40,772 nt of DNA from Chloroflexota bacterium (GCA_020628815.1 JAHDEN010000040.1:1-40772); one strand, 5' to 3'. Counted from the stretch's first letter, positions 24,363 to 32,775 are shown. The notes: a model not told the origin generated them from the letters alone. Program-made: numbers and translations.

Positions 24363-25334
24363 ATGTTTGCTAATTTTGACGATATACCTGTGATCAAAGC
24401 GATCGATCTTGAAGCAGTGCCGCGACAATCGAAACAGCGTTTTTGGTTACATATCACTTCTGACAGGATAGGCACCCCGTTATATATCCCTGTCATCATC
24501 ATTCGGGGCAAATCAGATCAACACGTTGTTGGAATTACTGCCGTAATGCATGGCAATGAATTAAACGGCATCTCAGTAGTTCAAAAGCTAATAAAAGATA
24601 TTGACCCAAAACAATTATCTGGCACCCTCATTTGTATCCCTGTGAGCAATGTACCCGCCTTTTTGCGGCAACAACGAGATTTTTCAAACGGGGTTGATCT
24701 AAATCGAATTATGCCAGGAAATCAGTTAGGCAACGAGAGTGATGTATATGCATATCGGCTTATTTCTAAGGTAATTAATGAATTTGATTACCTGATAGAT
24801 CTGCATACAGCCAGCTTTGGAAATATCAACTCTTTCTATGTGCGAGCAAACATGCATATCCCAGACATTGTTCAATTAGCCTGGTTACAGAATGCTCAAA
24901 TTATTGTGCACAAAGAGAGCTTTGGGACGCTCAGATATGCGGCCGAACGACTGGGAATTCATCCGATTACAGTTGAAATCGGCAACCCAAATCGCTTTGA
25001 GAAACAAGTAGTTTCAAACGCCTATGACGGCATTATCAACACCTTAATCTGTCTCAATATGTTGGAGGGCAAGATTCATGATCCAGAGGTACCGGCTATC
25101 GAGTGCGAAAGCTCTTACTGGATACACACGGATCGAGGGGGACTACTTGAGGTTTATCCAAAGTTGACCGACTTCGTAGAAAAGGGAGAAGTTATCGCAC
25201 AAATTTCAAATATCTTCGGGGATGTACTTGAGACTTATGAAGCACCAGAGTCGGGCATCGTCATTGGCAAGCGCACTCACCCGGTCAACCCCACAGGCGG
25301 CCGGATTTTGCATTTGGGCATTCCAATCTCCTAG
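24363..25334 (+). CDS. M14-type deacylase (succinylglutamate desuccinylase/aspartoacylase family)
   Basis: This is a 323-residue zinc carboxypeptidase-fold enzyme. HGNE (His63, Glu66) and His148 in DLHTA form the zinc site. DLNR (112-115) binds the substrate carboxylate. Glu205 in TVEIGNPNRF is the catalytic acid/base. The C-terminal beta domain (about 235-320) has the biotinyl-lipoyl-like turn typical of the family (YPKLTDFVEKGEVIAQI). Family members remove N-acyl groups from amino acids. In this cluster it could deprotect or release a product from the carrier. It is tightly packed after the ATP-grasp gene and 7 nt before the transporter gene. Confidence 0.88.
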   Translation: MFANFDDIPVIKAIDLEAVPRQSKQRFWLHITSDRIGTPLYIPVIIIRGKSDQHVVGITAVMHGNELNGISVVQKLIKDIDPKQLSGTLICIPVSNVPAFLRQQRDFSNGVDLNRIMPGNQLGNESDVYAYRLISKVINEFDYLIDLHTASFGNINSFYVRANMHIPDIVQLAWLQNAQIIVHKESFGTLRYAAERLGIHPITVEIGNPNRFEKQVVSNAYDGIINTLICLNMLEGKIHDPEVPAIECESSYWIHTDRGGLLEVYPKLTDFVEKGEVIAQISNIFGDVLETYEAPESGIVIGKRTHPVNPTGGRILHLGIPIS

Positions 25335-25341
25335 CTTACTC

Positions 25342-26529
25342 ATGTTGCACAAACGTCCCATTCTTATCAATCAAATTGGACCCGACGTGACCACCTCACT
25401 CGGTCGTTTGGCAGGAGTTGAAGGGCTAGCACGAGCAATGTTAGTTAGCATCGTCCCACTGGTCGCTTTGGACGTTTTTGGGAGCAAAGATGTCATTGCC
25501 ACTGTTTATTTTTGTAGCACCTTATTTACACTGTTGTTGACGCTTAACTTACCCATGCTAGAGGGATATTTAAAGCGTCGTGGCCTAGTCACATTGAGCG
25601 GATTGCTTTTAATCACGGCCGTCGTTCTCTACTGGTCTCAACATCACACCTTATTTGCGACAGGAATCGCTTTGCAAGGGGCTGGCGCTTCAATGTTTTC
25701 TGTATGTATCGCACTTTATGTGATGAATTACATTGGCAAATCAGATTTCACAAAAGCTGAATCACACCGCATGCTTTACATGGGTGCAGCTTGGGTCATT
25801 GGCCCAACTTTGGGTGGCTGGCTATTTGAAAAGGGGCTGGGAAACTTAATTTATCTCATCTCATTTTCAGCTGCGGCCGCAATGATCGTCTACTTTTGGT
25901 GGCTACGCTTTGGTGATGACGAAGTCATTTCAGCTGTTATGCCTCCTTCTGCCAATCCAATACAATCAATTACACGATTTTGGAAACAGCCCAAATTAAG
26001 AATTGCCTATCTTGTCACACTTAGCCGAGCATGCTTTTGGGTAGCCTTATTTGTTTATGGGCCAATTTATGTCATTGAAGCTGACTTACCTGCTTGGTTA
26101 GGTGGCTTGTTGTTATCTGGAGCAAGTGGATTACTCTTCTTGAGTCCCATTATTCGCAATTTTGCAGATAGGTACGGCACCCGCCAAGTGATCATTTTCT
26201 GCTATGTCTTAATTGGATTAAGCATGACCGTTTTAGGCATCATTGGAGAGGCAGAACCGATCGGATTACTCTTTTTTGTCATCGGAGCGGTAGGAGGGGC
26301 AACCATTGACGTGTTAGGGAATATCCCGTTTATGCGAATGGTAAAGCCACGCGAACGAAGTGCAATGACTATGGTTTTTACAACATGGCGTGAAAGCTCT
26401 TCTCTGATAACGCAAGCAATCGTATTTTTAACCTTGCTAGTCGCTCCATTCTGGGTCTTCTTTTTTATTCTGGCTCTACTTCAATTCTTAACAGCAGTTG
26501 CAACATCTTATTTGCCAAAACGGATTTAA
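25342..26529 (+). CDS. MFS transporter
   Basis: This is a 395-residue major facilitator with about 12 transmembrane helices in two halves and a central loop near residue 195. The ATG at 25342 is 7 nt after the M14 stop. A frame from 25222 would add about 40 out-of-context residues lying inside the M14 gene. The second half carries RNFADRYGTRQV, the family's basic loop motif (R-x-x-D-R-x-G-x-(R/K)). As the last gene of the ATP-grasp operon it most likely exports the cluster's product, although import is possible. Substrate is unknown. Confidence 0.88.
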   Translation: MLHKRPILINQIGPDVTTSLGRLAGVEGLARAMLVSIVPLVALDVFGSKDVIATVYFCSTLFTLLLTLNLPMLEGYLKRRGLVTLSGLLLITAVVLYWSQHHTLFATGIALQGAGASMFSVCIALYVMNYIGKSDFTKAESHRMLYMGAAWVIGPTLGGWLFEKGLGNLIYLISFSAAAAMIVYFWWLRFGDDEVISAVMPPSANPIQSITRFWKQPKLRIAYLVTLSRACFWVALFVYGPIYVIEADLPAWLGGLLLSGASGLLFLSPIIRNFADRYGTRQVIIFCYVLIGLSMTVLGIIGEAEPIGLLFFVIGAVGGATIDVLGNIPFMRMVKPRERSAMTMVFTTWRESSSLITQAIVFLTLLVAPFWVFFFILALLQFLTAVATSYLPKRI

Positions 26530-26549
26530 CAGTTTGCACGAGAAACTGT
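26529..26549. terminator. weak hairpin between convergent MFS and helicase genes
   Basis: ACAGTTT (26529-26535) and AAACTGT (26543-26549) form a 7-bp stem in the 26-nt gap between convergent stops. There is no clear T-run, so its terminator function is uncertain. Confidence 0.3.
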
Positions 26550-26555
26550 GGCTCG

Positions 26556-28208
26556 TTATAACATCCGTTGTAAAAGCTCAACCCGCCGCTCAAGTTGCTC
26601 CAACGTACAGACCGCCTGGCTCTTGATCTTCTGCGCCCGGTTCAACCGGCCGTGGATCTCTTGATACGGCTGCTTCGTGCGATGGTGCACCCGGCCGACC
26701 AAATTGGCGATCTTCTTCGCCAGGTTTTCCTTTTTCTCCGCCAGCGTCAGCGGCTGCACCCGCTCCTCTACCTTCTGCCTAATCTTCGCCTGCATCATCT
26801 CCAGCGGTTGCGCCGAAGGCAAATTAGGATCGCTAAACAAAGCCAGCTGTTGGCCGCCTAAAATCACCGCGTCTAGACCGCTGTTACTTGAGTAGAGCGC
26901 GCTCCAAGCCGGATCACCGTCCGTTTCCGGCACCTCAACCCCACCTTCTCCATCTCGCCAATCCAAATCCGGCCGACGTTTGAGCACGTGCGCAATCTCA
27001 GACTCCACTTCTTCCGCCAATCTTTTTAAACGAGGATCAGCAGGCAGATACACATAAGCGACCTGCACCCCATCCGGCTCAGGCGTCATCCGCACCATGC
27101 GCCCCAAAAACTGCCGGAAATACATTTTTGTAGAGATTGTTGTGGCGTAAACCCCCACCCGCAACCGAGGGATATCAACCCCTTCACTCACCATGTTACA
27201 GGCCACAATCCACTCTTGGTCCGAATTGCCAAAGTCTTTAATTTTTGTGCTGGCTTCTGGATCGTCAGACAGCACCACTGTCGGCCGCTTACCACTGATC
27301 GTCGTAACCAGTTGGGCCAAACTGCGCGCATGATCTTGATCGGCCGCCACCAGCAATCCGCCCGCATCGGGGTGCGTTCGCCGCGTTTCAAGCAACATTT
27401 GGTGGGCGTCTTCGATCATCGGCCGAACCCAACCGCTATCTGGCTCAAGCGCCACCCGCAAACGGCGGGCCGCCATGCTGCCGAACAAATCTTCAGCAAA
27501 GCCAGCTTCAATCGTTTCGCCCGCTTCCATCCAAGCCACTTCACCACCGTAGGTAAAAAACGCGATCGGCCGACACACACTGTCTTCAATCGCTTGGCTG
27601 TAACCGTACACATAATCGGGCCGACTTTCCCCATCACGGTTATAGCTCACAAAAGGAATGGCTGAATTGTCTGAGCGGAACGCGGTACCTGAAAGCGCCA
27701 ACACAAACGGCGCAGGGGAAAATGCGTTTTCAAGCCCCTCGCCCCATTCGCGCCCCACTCCGGCATGATGGATCTCATCCAACACAACCACCGCATTTTT
27801 AGCCAGCTTGCGAAAGGCGGCCGGGCTGTTGGCCACCTGCTGATAGGTCACGGCGGGGCCGTCAAAGTCTCGGCCCAACCCCCATTTTGTTCTAAAATTA
27901 TTGTCAATATCGATATTGATTCGGGCTGCAGAAGCCGCCCATTGTCGCTTTAGATGGGTAGTTGGCACCACAATGACCACATTTTTTTGTCCACCTTCTT
28001 CTATTTGATGCAGGCACAGTTGCAGAGCGGCCGTCGTCTTACCTGCCCCCGGCGTCGCTTCCCATAAGATTGATTTCTCCCCCTGCTGCCACTGTTTGCG
28101 ATACAGGGCTAGGGCGTTTTGTTGCCATTGTCGTAATTGGGTCAAATCTCTTCCGTTGCCAAATATTGGTGGTATGGTTTGCCAAACGTTGTTGTAGCAG
28201 TTCAACAA
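26556..28208 (-). CDS. SF2 DNA/RNA helicase (DEIH-box)
   Basis: This is a 550-residue superfamily 2 helicase. Walker A ATPGAGKTT is at 51-59 and motif II DEIH at 144-147. LALSGT is motif III, and FLGRMVRM near residue 388 is the motif VI region. It resembles the helicase subunit of restriction or repair systems (ResIII-like), with a C-terminal coiled coil (about 475-550). No nuclease or methyltransferase partner adjoins it, so a restriction role is not supported. The start is a TTG (28208 or 28205). No ATG exists near the domain start. It converges with the MFS gene and is divergent from the K+ channel gene. Confidence 0.85.
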   Translation of the reverse strand: MLNCYNNVWQTIPPIFGNGRDLTQLRQWQQNALALYRKQWQQGEKSILWEATPGAGKTTAALQLCLHQIEEGGQKNVVIVVPTTHLKRQWAASAARINIDIDNNFRTKWGLGRDFDGPAVTYQQVANSPAAFRKLAKNAVVVLDEIHHAGVGREWGEGLENAFSPAPFVLALSGTAFRSDNSAIPFVSYNRDGESRPDYVYGYSQAIEDSVCRPIAFFTYGGEVAWMEAGETIEAGFAEDLFGSMAARRLRVALEPDSGWVRPMIEDAHQMLLETRRTHPDAGGLLVAADQDHARSLAQLVTTISGKRPTVVLSDDPEASTKIKDFGNSDQEWIVACNMVSEGVDIPRLRVGVYATTISTKMYFRQFLGRMVRMTPEPDGVQVAYVYLPADPRLKRLAEEVESEIAHVLKRRPDLDWRDGEGGVEVPETDGDPAWSALYSSNSGLDAVILGGQQLALFSDPNLPSAQPLEMMQAKIRQKVEERVQPLTLAEKKENLAKKIANLVGRVHHRTKQPYQEIHGRLNRAQKIKSQAVCTLEQLERRVELLQRML

Positions 28209-28308
28209 AACCGATCAAGATTATAGACGAAAATCGGCCGGGAAGATGTTAAAATTTTGTAATCAATTTGAAACTCGATAGGACAAACCTCTCATACAAA
28301 AAATCGGG

Positions 28309-28314
28309 TAAAAT
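28309..28314 (+). promoter_or_regulatory. candidate -10 box (possible leaderless transcript of the K+ channel)
   Basis: TAAAAT ends 6 nt before the ATG at 28321, and no Shine-Dalgarno sequence is seen. If used, transcription would begin at or next to the start codon. No good -35 hexamer is present. Confidence 0.3.
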
Positions 28315-28320
28315 CACGCT

Positions 28321-29250
28321 ATGGCTAAATCAAAAACTCGACGGGTCAAGTCTGACAACTCCTTGATTCCAGACTATGAAATTACCGGCCTCTATGGCCT
28401 CCCATTTATAACAGATGCTTATTACACATTGCTGGGCGCTTCGTGGTGGCAGTTATTTGCCTATGGTTTCTTGGCGTATATTGTGCTAAATCTCATATTC
28501 GGTACGCTGTATTGGGTTGCACCTGGCGCAATTAATTCAGACGGCACTTGGTTACAAAGCTTTCATTTTTCGGTACAAACCTTTTCGACAATCGGGTATG
28601 GCTCCATGAGCCCCACATCTACATTTGGCAACATCCTTGTTACCTTTGAGTCGTTTATCGGCTTGGTTGCGGTTGCCATGGGAACCGGTCTTGTCTTTTC
28701 GAAGTTCTCCCGGCCGTCAGCCCGCATCGACTACAGCAACAATATGGTCGTACACCCTCGCAACGGCAAAATGACCCTCCACTTCCGGATCGCGAACGAG
28801 CGGGCGGGTAACCGAATTATCAACGCCAAACTGAAACTAAGCGTGCTGATGCGCGTTGTTTCGGAGGAAGGGCATGAATTAAGCCGCTTTTTTCCGCTCA
28901 AACTTGAACGGGATGAAATGCCATTCTTCGCACTATCTTTGGTTGTCATGCATGTTGTCGATGAGGACAGTCCATTTTTCACCATGACGCCAGAAGAGTT
29001 CCATGAAAAAGTGACCTTCTTTGTGACCTCTTTTGAAGGGATAGATTCAACTTTTCTACAAACGGTCCAAGCCAACAACTTCTACCATAAAGATGACATT
29101 ATTTTTGGCGAAAAGTTCGTCGACATGATGGTACCGCCTGATGGCCCTGATGGTAAATTGATCATGCGGCACGAAAATCTAAGCATGACAGAACCGATCG
29201 AACAAAATGAAACGTTTGATGAATTGGTCGATGAACTTGAAACAGAATGA
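28321..29250 (+). CDS. inward-rectifier-type potassium channel (KirBac-like)
   Basis: This is a 309-residue two-TM channel subunit. TM1 is about 46-66, the pore helix ends in the selectivity filter TIGYG (90-94), and TM2 is about 104-127. The large C-terminal immunoglobulin-like domain (about 133-285) contains DYSNNMVVHPRNGK and FRIANERAGNRIINA, typical of Kir channels. It forms a tetrameric K+ pore in the cytoplasmic membrane. The last 4 nt overlap tyrA (ATGA). The same window also has a KtrAB uptake pair near 39 kb, so K+ handling is represented twice. Confidence 0.93.
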   Translation: MAKSKTRRVKSDNSLIPDYEITGLYGLPFITDAYYTLLGASWWQLFAYGFLAYIVLNLIFGTLYWVAPGAINSDGTWLQSFHFSVQTFSTIGYGSMSPTSTFGNILVTFESFIGLVAVAMGTGLVFSKFSRPSARIDYSNNMVVHPRNGKMTLHFRIANERAGNRIINAKLKLSVLMRVVSEEGHELSRFFPLKLERDEMPFFALSLVVMHVVDEDSPFFTMTPEEFHEKVTFFVTSFEGIDSTFLQTVQANNFYHKDDIIFGEKFVDMMVPPDGPDGKLIMRHENLSMTEPIEQNETFDELVDELETE

Positions 29251-30350
29251 GTGAACCTAAGCAAATCGGAGTTATTGGTGGTGGCGGGGCCATCGGCCGT
29301 TTGGTTGTCCGCTATTTTGGGGAGATGGGGTATTCAGTCCACATCTCTGATCCATCTGTGCCAGATAGTTTGTCTTTGGAGCAGCTGCTCGACCAATGCA
29401 AAACGCTCTACATTTCCGTCTTTCCGCTCGAGCTGATTCCGCAAATTCTTGATCAAATCGCCGCCCGGCCGGACGCAAACGAGTTTGTCATTTTAGAAAA
29501 CGGTTCGATCAAAGACCTGCTGGCCAACAGTTTTCAAGGATTGGACACGGCTGGCGCATCTCTATGCGCAACCCATCCATTGTGCAAAGCGGACCAGCCG
29601 TGGAAAAACCAAAACGTGCTCATCATCCCCTATGGCCAAAACGGCCCGGCCGCCCATGATTTAGCCCTCAAGCTTTACGGCCATGCAGAGATGAACATCC
29701 ACCAGGTTGACACGCTTGAAGATCATGACGAGCTGATGTGTTTACTCCAACTCGTCCCCCATTTAATTTTGCGCTTGGTCGCCAACTTGTTTGCAGATTT
29801 AGGCACCGATCTAAACTTGCTCAGCAGCGCCGCCACAGCCAACTTCAAGCTCTTTTACCTCAGTCTGTGGCGCGTTTTGGTCCAAAGCCCAGATTTATCG
29901 GCCGCCATTATCGGTCGGCTCATGGATCAACCGCGCGGCCGAGAAATATATCATCGCTTCGCCGCCTCACTGTCTAACGTCCCGCTTAGCGACATCGGCT
30001 CACTCACCGATCAGTTCCGCACCTTTTACGACACCACATCCCCCAGCGAACCCTACATGGAAAAAATGAACATGCAGGGGATTGTGACGCTTGAACGGTT
30101 GGCAAACCTAGAACGTCGCTCCATTTCAATCTTGACAGAAAAAGATGAAGTCGGGATGCTGCGAGAAATTTTGCGGCCGTTTGAAGAGCTTGGCATCAAC
30201 ATCACCGCCATCGACTCTCACTTAATCGACGGCACATTGCGCTTTGATCTGGGCTACGACTCTGGCCCCTCGGCCGCGGTGCTTGATGAGCTAAAGAATC
30301 AAATTGAAGCGATGGGGCATCGGTTTATGCAAGTCGGTATTGATAAGTGA
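29247..30350 (+). CDS. tyrA: prephenate dehydrogenase with C-terminal ACT domain
   Basis: This is a 367-residue enzyme of tyrosine biosynthesis (prephenate to 4-hydroxyphenylpyruvate, NAD-dependent). The N-terminal Rossmann fold begins IGVIGGGGAIGRLVV. ATHPLCKAD holds the conserved His of TyrA active sites. An all-helical dimerisation domain follows (about 150-285). The C-terminal SILTEKDEVGMLREIL...LGINITAIDS (about 290-360) is an ACT-type regulatory domain, suggesting feedback control by tyrosine. The 4-nt overlap with the channel gene suggests coupled translation of unrelated functions. Its last codons lie in a heptamer repeat. Confidence 0.85.
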   Translation: MSEPKQIGVIGGGGAIGRLVVRYFGEMGYSVHISDPSVPDSLSLEQLLDQCKTLYISVFPLELIPQILDQIAARPDANEFVILENGSIKDLLANSFQGLDTAGASLCATHPLCKADQPWKNQNVLIIPYGQNGPAAHDLALKLYGHAEMNIHQVDTLEDHDELMCLLQLVPHLILRLVANLFADLGTDLNLLSSAATANFKLFYLSLWRVLVQSPDLSAAIIGRLMDQPRGREIYHRFAASLSNVPLSDIGSLTDQFRTFYDTTSPSEPYMEKMNMQGIVTLERLANLERRSISILTEKDEVGMLREILRPFEELGINITAIDSHLIDGTLRFDLGYDSGPSAAVLDELKNQIEAMGHRFMQVGIDK

Positions 30351-30411
30351 TAAAGAGAAATGATAAGTATGAAGCAGGGCTTTCACTTTATACTTATTGC
30401 TTGATACTTAA
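30342..30411. repeat. heptamer-like repeat and hairpin after tyrA
   Basis: GATAA recurs at 30342, 30349 and 30362 (7 and 13 bp apart). ATAAGTAT (30363-30370) pairs with ATACTTAT (30390-30397), making an 8-bp stem. The right half repeats the words in reverse complement. The array overlaps the last tyrA codons. Confidence 0.45.
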
Positions 30412-30506
30412 ACCGCTAAATTGCGTATTGGTATTGTCATCGAGTTCTCAACGATGATCTTTTTTGATTGGTATCAATCGTTTCAGAACTCACGGTAGGA
30501 AAATGA

Positions 30507-31073
30507 ATGGAAGCATTACTTGGAATTGGTAGCGCATTTGGTTTATCAACCAGCGCCGGACTAAACGCATACATCCCCATGCTCATGGTCTCTATTCTCA
30601 GCCGGATGGGCTGGTTAGACTTGGGCGAGCAGTTTCAAATTATGGAAAGCTGGTGGGTGATCGGCATCCTCTCAGTTTTACTGTTGGTCGAGGTGTTTGT
30701 AGACAAAATCCCGGCCGTTGACAGTGTCAACGACGCTGTTCAAACACTGGTAAGACCGGCCGCTGGGGCGCTGATGTTCGCCTCGCAAGCCAACATTATC
30801 ACAGACGTAAACCCGCTTATCGCAGTTGTTTTGGGCATTTTGCTTGCCGGTGGCGTACACGCTACCAAAGCAACAGTTCGGCCGGTTGTCACAACCGCAT
30901 CGGTCGGCACAGGCAATTGGGCCGTCAGCATTGTCGAAGACATCATCGCGTTCTTCGTCTCGTTTTTGTCGATATTGGTCCCACTATTTGCAGTCTTCTG
31001 TATGGTCGCCTTTATTTTCTTGCTGGTCCGTTTTTACCGGAAACGCAAAAGCGAAGAGTTCAGTTTTTCATAA
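30507..31073 (+). CDS. DUF4126-family membrane protein
   Basis: This is a 188-residue membrane protein with about five hydrophobic segments, including GSAFGLSTSAGLNAYIPML at the N-terminus. GLNAYIP, VDKIPAVDSVND and the later GGVHATKATVRP fit DUF4126, a family of unknown function. AGGA precedes the ATG at 30507. It faces the minus-strand gene at 31138, and the gap is filled by an inverted heptamer array that can fold as a terminator. Confidence 0.8.
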   Translation: MEALLGIGSAFGLSTSAGLNAYIPMLMVSILSRMGWLDLGEQFQIMESWWVIGILSVLLLVEVFVDKIPAVDSVNDAVQTLVRPAAGALMFASQANIITDVNPLIAVVLGILLAGGVHATKATVRPVVTTASVGTGNWAVSIVEDIIAFFVSFLSILVPLFAVFCMVAFIFLLVRFYRKRKSEEFSFS

Positions 31074-31145
31074 GTGATCAGTGGTCAGTAAACAGTGATC
31101 AGTTTGGTTGATAGCCAACTGATCATTTATTCACGAGTTACTGAC
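31073..31145. repeat. facing 7-bp repeat arrays between convergent genes
   Basis: AGT cores begin at 31073, 31080, 31087, 31094 and 31101, exactly 7 bp apart (units such as GTGATCA, GTGGTCA and GTAAACA). The right side carries the reverse complement units up to the convergent gene's stop and last codons. Confidence 0.7.
31096..31125. terminator. hairpin formed by the heptamer arrays, probably a bidirectional terminator
   Basis: TGATCAGTT (31096-31104) pairs perfectly with AACTGATCA (31117-31125) across a 12-nt loop. It separates convergent genes. Flanking T-runs are weak. Confidence 0.45.
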
Positions 31146-32073
31146 CACGTTTAAAAACGAGCCGCCAGCCTGCTGCACTCCCATCTTCACACACACCGAT
31201 CGTTAAACCGCTGACCCGCGGACTGCCCGCCACCAGTTCGGCCGAATACGACACCCCGGCCGAGAGCGTAAAGTCTGCATACCCTGCATCTACCTCACGT
31301 TTTAAACCGGTCACAAATCGATCAGTTCCTCCCTCCCAACTCACCAAAATTTCTTCCCCCGCAATCCCGTCTCCGTCTGCATCTTGCACAAACACCTCAA
31401 TTTCAGCAGAGCCTTCATCCACCACGCACACACTTTCTTGCGAAAGTAGCTCATAAGCTAGTTGGGCTCCGGCCGTCAACGGTGTGGCGGTCGGCTCAGC
31501 CTCAACCACTTCTTCTGGGATGGGTGTTGGCGTGGGCAATAACGTGGGTGTAGCGGTAGGAAGCCCCTGCTGATTTTCGGCCGCCTGCCCCACCACCACA
31601 ATCAAAGTCGGGGTCGGCGTACCAGATTCTAAAGCTTCTCCTGCGCCGGGTGTGGGGGCAAACAGATCCAGTGCGGCCCCTTCTGCACCCAAACTTTGGG
31701 CCATGCGGGCCATATTCCGCACATCCTCGGCCGAGCGCCCTTCGCGCAAGTAACGCTCTAACTCTTGCACAACCGTTTGAGGCAAATTGTCATCTTCTAA
31801 CACCCCCAACCGGGTCTGTGCCGCATCCCAATCACCCGTTTGGGCCAGCGCCTCGCTCACCATGTACAAATATTCTTCCCGATAGGTTTGCTGAAACACG
31901 GCCGGTGACCCCACCAACTCTTCGAGCGGAAAGACGCGCCACGCCAGCCAAATCGAGCCGACAATGCCGATGATTAACCCGATGGCAAATAGGCTTGAGT
32001 ATGAAAAAAATTGCTGCCGCTCCCGACGGCGGCGTGATCGGCGCAGTTCAATATCAGGTGGTTGTTGGGTCAC
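31138..32073 (-). CDS. membrane-anchored extracytoplasmic protein with Thr/Pro linker
   Basis: This is a 311-residue protein. A basic N-terminus (RRSRRRRER) precedes one transmembrane helix (about 24-46). The helical segment FPLEELVGSPAVFQQTYREEYLYMVSEALAQTGDWDAAQTRLG (about 48-90) follows, then a Thr/Pro-rich linker (about 138-195). A C-terminal beta-sandwich-like region contains VFVQDADGDGIAGEEILVSW, a Ca-binding-like or Ig-like repeat. The helical segment is similar to that in the adjacent gene 32070-32462, so they are partial paralogues. Function unknown. The start overlaps the upstream gene by 4 nt. Confidence 0.65.
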   Translation of the reverse strand: MTQQPPDIELRRSRRRRERQQFFSYSSLFAIGLIIGIVGSIWLAWRVFPLEELVGSPAVFQQTYREEYLYMVSEALAQTGDWDAAQTRLGVLEDDNLPQTVVQELERYLREGRSAEDVRNMARMAQSLGAEGAALDLFAPTPGAGEALESGTPTPTLIVVVGQAAENQQGLPTATPTLLPTPTPIPEEVVEAEPTATPLTAGAQLAYELLSQESVCVVDEGSAEIEVFVQDADGDGIAGEEILVSWEGGTDRFVTGLKREVDAGYADFTLSAGVSYSAELVAGSPRVSGLTIGVCEDGSAAGWRLVFKRGQ

Positions 32074-32462
32074 TGGCTCACCTCCGGTTCGGCCGTCGGG
32101 GTGGGTGGGATGGCTTGATCAAATGCCGGGGATTCGATCCCCATCGCCCGAGCTAAACCAACCATGTGGGCCGTTTCTATCCCGGTTGGATCACCAATCA
32201 CTTGGTTAACCGCTTCTTCGCGCAACCATTGGGGCCAATCCTGCCGACCCAAGCTGCCAATACGGGAGGCGGCCGCATTTAAATCTTGATCGGCCGCATA
32301 GGTCGAAGCGATCAGGCGCAAATAATCAGCCTGAAATTCAGTTTCAAGGTCGGCCGGAGACACGTCGACAAGCTCGGCCGGTAGCACAAACCATCCCATA
32401 TAAAAGCCGATGGCCGCACCGACCAGCAGCCCAAACCCTAAAACGATCAAATTTCTTTGCAT
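32070..32462 (-). CDS. small membrane-anchored protein, partial paralogue of its neighbour
   Basis: This is a 130-residue protein with an N-terminal transmembrane helix (about 4-26). Its helical ectodomain (VLPAELVDVSPADLETEFQADYL..., about 27-115) matches the neighbour's pattern xPxELVxxxPA-x8-YL-x7-A-x3-D-x2-AA-x2-R-x-G. It ends in a short PPTPTAEP tail. It is coupled to the next gene through a 4-nt overlap. The pair probably acts as one membrane complex. I recognise no named family. Confidence 0.6.
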   Translation of the reverse strand: MQRNLIVLGFGLLVGAAIGFYMGWFVLPAELVDVSPADLETEFQADYLRLIASTYAADQDLNAAASRIGSLGRQDWPQWLREEAVNQVIGDPTGIETAHMVGLARAMGIESPAFDQAIPPTPTAEPEVSQ

Positions 32463-32775
32463 GACGCAATTTTACACGGGTCCCGAACTTTATTCGACAC
32501 CCTCTCAGGTTGTGGGGCATAATTCTTTTGAAAATAGGGGATAGTGCTCTGTAACTTTTACAACTTCTGATTTTTATTGGGCCGGGTCATACCGGCGTAG
32601 GCAGGAAGGACGCTCTCATCGGTGATTTTAAAAATACATTTGTCACACAGATTAGTTTTAAATATCCGCAAAAATCAGCGTTTATCTGCGGCTAAATTCT
32701 TAAACAGAATTGAGGCTCTTACCTCTTCAACCCTCCCTATCCCTATCACAAATCTCTATCCTTCTAACTAAAATT
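32463..32775. other. 313-bp intergenic region with repeat-like sequence
   Basis: It holds the promoters of the divergent genes on both sides. The centre (about 32577-32695) contains a GGGTCATACCGGCGTAGGCAG-like stretch and three similar words ATCCGC, ATCAGCG and ATCTGCGG. Both resemble remnants of dispersed extragenic repeats. No hairpin stronger than short words was found. Confidence 0.4.

Noticed and set aside
22438..26529. A standard LysW-dependent lysine or arginine biosynthesis operon
   Set aside because: The kinase, reductase, aminotransferase and M20 deacylase of that pathway are absent, and the ATP-grasp protein is much longer than LysX.
26556..28208. Restriction-modification or phage-defence locus around the DEIH-box helicase
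   Set aside because: No nuclease, methylase or other defence gene adjoins it. The neighbours are a transporter and a K+ channel, so only a solitary helicase can be supported.
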